Source of the DNA: Pseudomonas sp. TNT3
GTDB lineage: Bacteria > Pseudomonadota > Gammaproteobacteria > Pseudomonadales > Pseudomonadaceae
DNA: 62,828 nucleotides
Direction: 5' to 3'
NCBI RefSeq assembly: GCF_010095445.2
Contig: NZ_WFGV02000040.1
Location: forward strand, 1 to 62,828
Program-made: the position numbers and the translations under genes
Notes under the pieces: generated by a model
Told to the model about the DNA's origin: nothing
Databases searched by the model: none
The model's input: the letters and a program-made list of their open reading frames with translations, nothing else
In this document: positions 62,036 through 62,828 of the stretch, one piece after another
How the letters are laid out: the number at the start of each line of letters is the position of its first letter
Numbering within the stretch: the first letter of the stretch is position 1

Positions 62036-62828
62036 ATGACCGACACCCCCCATTTCCCGCTCTCCGCCGTGGTCGGCGCTGACGATCTCAAACTCGCGCT
62101 TTGCCTTACTGCCATTGACCCGAAAATCGGCGGCGTGCTTATCGAAGGCCCTCGGGGCATGGCCAAATCGACCCTGGCCCGTGGCCTGGCGGACTTGCTG
62201 GCCAGCGGTCAATTCGTCACCTTGCCCCTCGGTGCGACCGAAGAACGTCTGGTCGGTACCCTCGACCTCGATGCAGCCCTGAGCGAGGGTCGCGCGCAGT
62301 TTTCCCCCGGTGTATTGGCCAAGGCTGACGGCGGCGTGCTCTACGTCGATGAAGTCAACTTGTTGCCTGATCACCTCGTTGACCTGCTGCTCGACGTCGC
62401 GGCCAGTGGCACCAACCTGATCGAGCGCGACGGCATTTCCCATCGGCATTCGGCGAAGTTCGTACTGATCGGCACCATGAACCCGGAAGAGGGTGAATTG
62501 CGCCCGCAACTGCTTGACCGCTTCGGCCTGAACGTCGCCCTCAGTGGCCACACAGTGCCGACCGAGCGCGGCCAGATCATCCGTCGGCGCCTCGATTTTG
62601 ATAGCGACCCACAACATTTCTGCGCGCAATGGGAGAGCCAGCAGCAGTCCCTGCGCGAACAGTGCGAGCGGGCGCGCAGCGCGTTGGCTGGTATTCCACT
62701 CGACGATCAGGCGCTGGCACAGATTACCCAGCGCTGCTTCGCTGCCGGCGTCGATGGCCTGCGCGCGGACCTGGTCTGGTTGCGTGCTGCGCGTGCCCAT
62801 GCGGCCTGGCGCGGAGCGAAGGCCATTG
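62036..62828 (+). CDS. ChlI/BchI-like AAA+ ATPase of the cobalamin cluster, 5' part
   Basis: The gene runs off the window end. The ~264 visible residues are a magnesium-chelatase-type AAA+ domain: VVGADDLKLALCL, Walker A GPRGMAKST (38-46), Walker B GGVLYVDEVNLL (99-110), and sensor segment LIGTMNPEEGELRPQLLDRF. In pseudomonads that lack CobS/CobT, a ChlI/ChlD-like pair next to cobN is thought to power cobalt insertion; the gene order here fits. In-frame ATGs at 62009 and 62030 are alternative starts; 62036 fits homologous N-termini. Confidence 0.9.
   Translation, partial: MTDTPHFPLSAVVGADDLKLALCLTAIDPKIGGVLIEGPRGMAKSTLARGLADLLASGQFVTLPLGATEERLVGTLDLDAALSEGRAQFSPGVLAKADGGVLYVDEVNLLPDHLVDLLLDVAASGTNLIERDGISHRHSAKFVLIGTMNPEEGELRPQLLDRFGLNVALSGHTVPTERGQIIRRRLDFDSDPQHFCAQWESQQQSLREQCERARSALAGIPLDDQALAQITQRCFAAGVDGLRADLVWLRAARAHAAWRGAKAI

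Overview
The window looks like chromosomal DNA of a Pseudomonas of the fluorescens group. This rests on the GC-rich coding sequence, the many Pseudomonas-type REP inverted repeats between genes, and the recognisable Pseudomonas gene sets (cysI-DUF934, cti, the cob genes, a dnaE2 3' end). Nearly all the DNA is coding. I see no tRNA, rRNA, CRISPR array, insertion sequence or prophage. No computation was run: motifs and coordinates were read by eye and domain limits are approximate.

Layout. 1-440 is the 3' end of dnaE2 (imuC). 772-8225 (minus) is a catabolic and uptake cluster: a PotABCD-type ABC importer followed by two unusual amidohydrolases and a flavin reductase, facing a divergent GntR/FCD regulator at 8366. 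9356-14231 (plus) holds a soluble PAS hybrid histidine kinase and a short UvrA paralogue. 14487-19914 (minus) is a tightly overlapping six-gene operon coding for a stressosome core (RsbR, RsbS, RsbT), an RsbX-like phosphatase with an added kinase-like domain, and two soluble histidine kinases. No RsbU or sigma-B lies next to it. 20176-21828 has small acidic or stress-type proteins. 22063-25267 has a LysR regulator, a sterol-desaturase/SRPBCC fusion and a strictosidine-synthase-like protein. 25666-30122 has an exported YtcJ-type amidohydrolase, an SCP2 protein, a histidine phosphatase and SohB.

30346-45600 contains two giant paralogous LRR proteins of the Pseudomonas NEL/dermonecrotic-toxin-like type. 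The larger (2409 aa) ends in a complete NEL E3 ubiquitin-ligase domain with its catalytic Cys. The smaller (1291 aa) ends in a shortened NEL-like domain in which that Cys appears to be Asp. Between them lie cysI, a DUF934 gene, a 37-residue membrane protein, an orphan periplasmic binding protein and a DUF2970 protein.

45740-53709 has metH (B12-dependent methionine synthase), the cytochrome-c-type fatty acid cis/trans isomerase cti, a membrane acyltransferase and nfuA. 53848-62828 is a cobalamin locus arranged as two divergent units, cbtB-cbtA-cobE-cobM (minus) and cobW-cobN-chlI-like (plus), each with its own cobalamin riboswitch. One REP-type inverted repeat sits in frame inside cobN.

The most interesting items are the stressosome joined to two-component kinases, the active/degenerate NEL effector pair, the in-frame repeat in cobN, and the transporter-amidohydrolase cluster with altered metal-site motifs.
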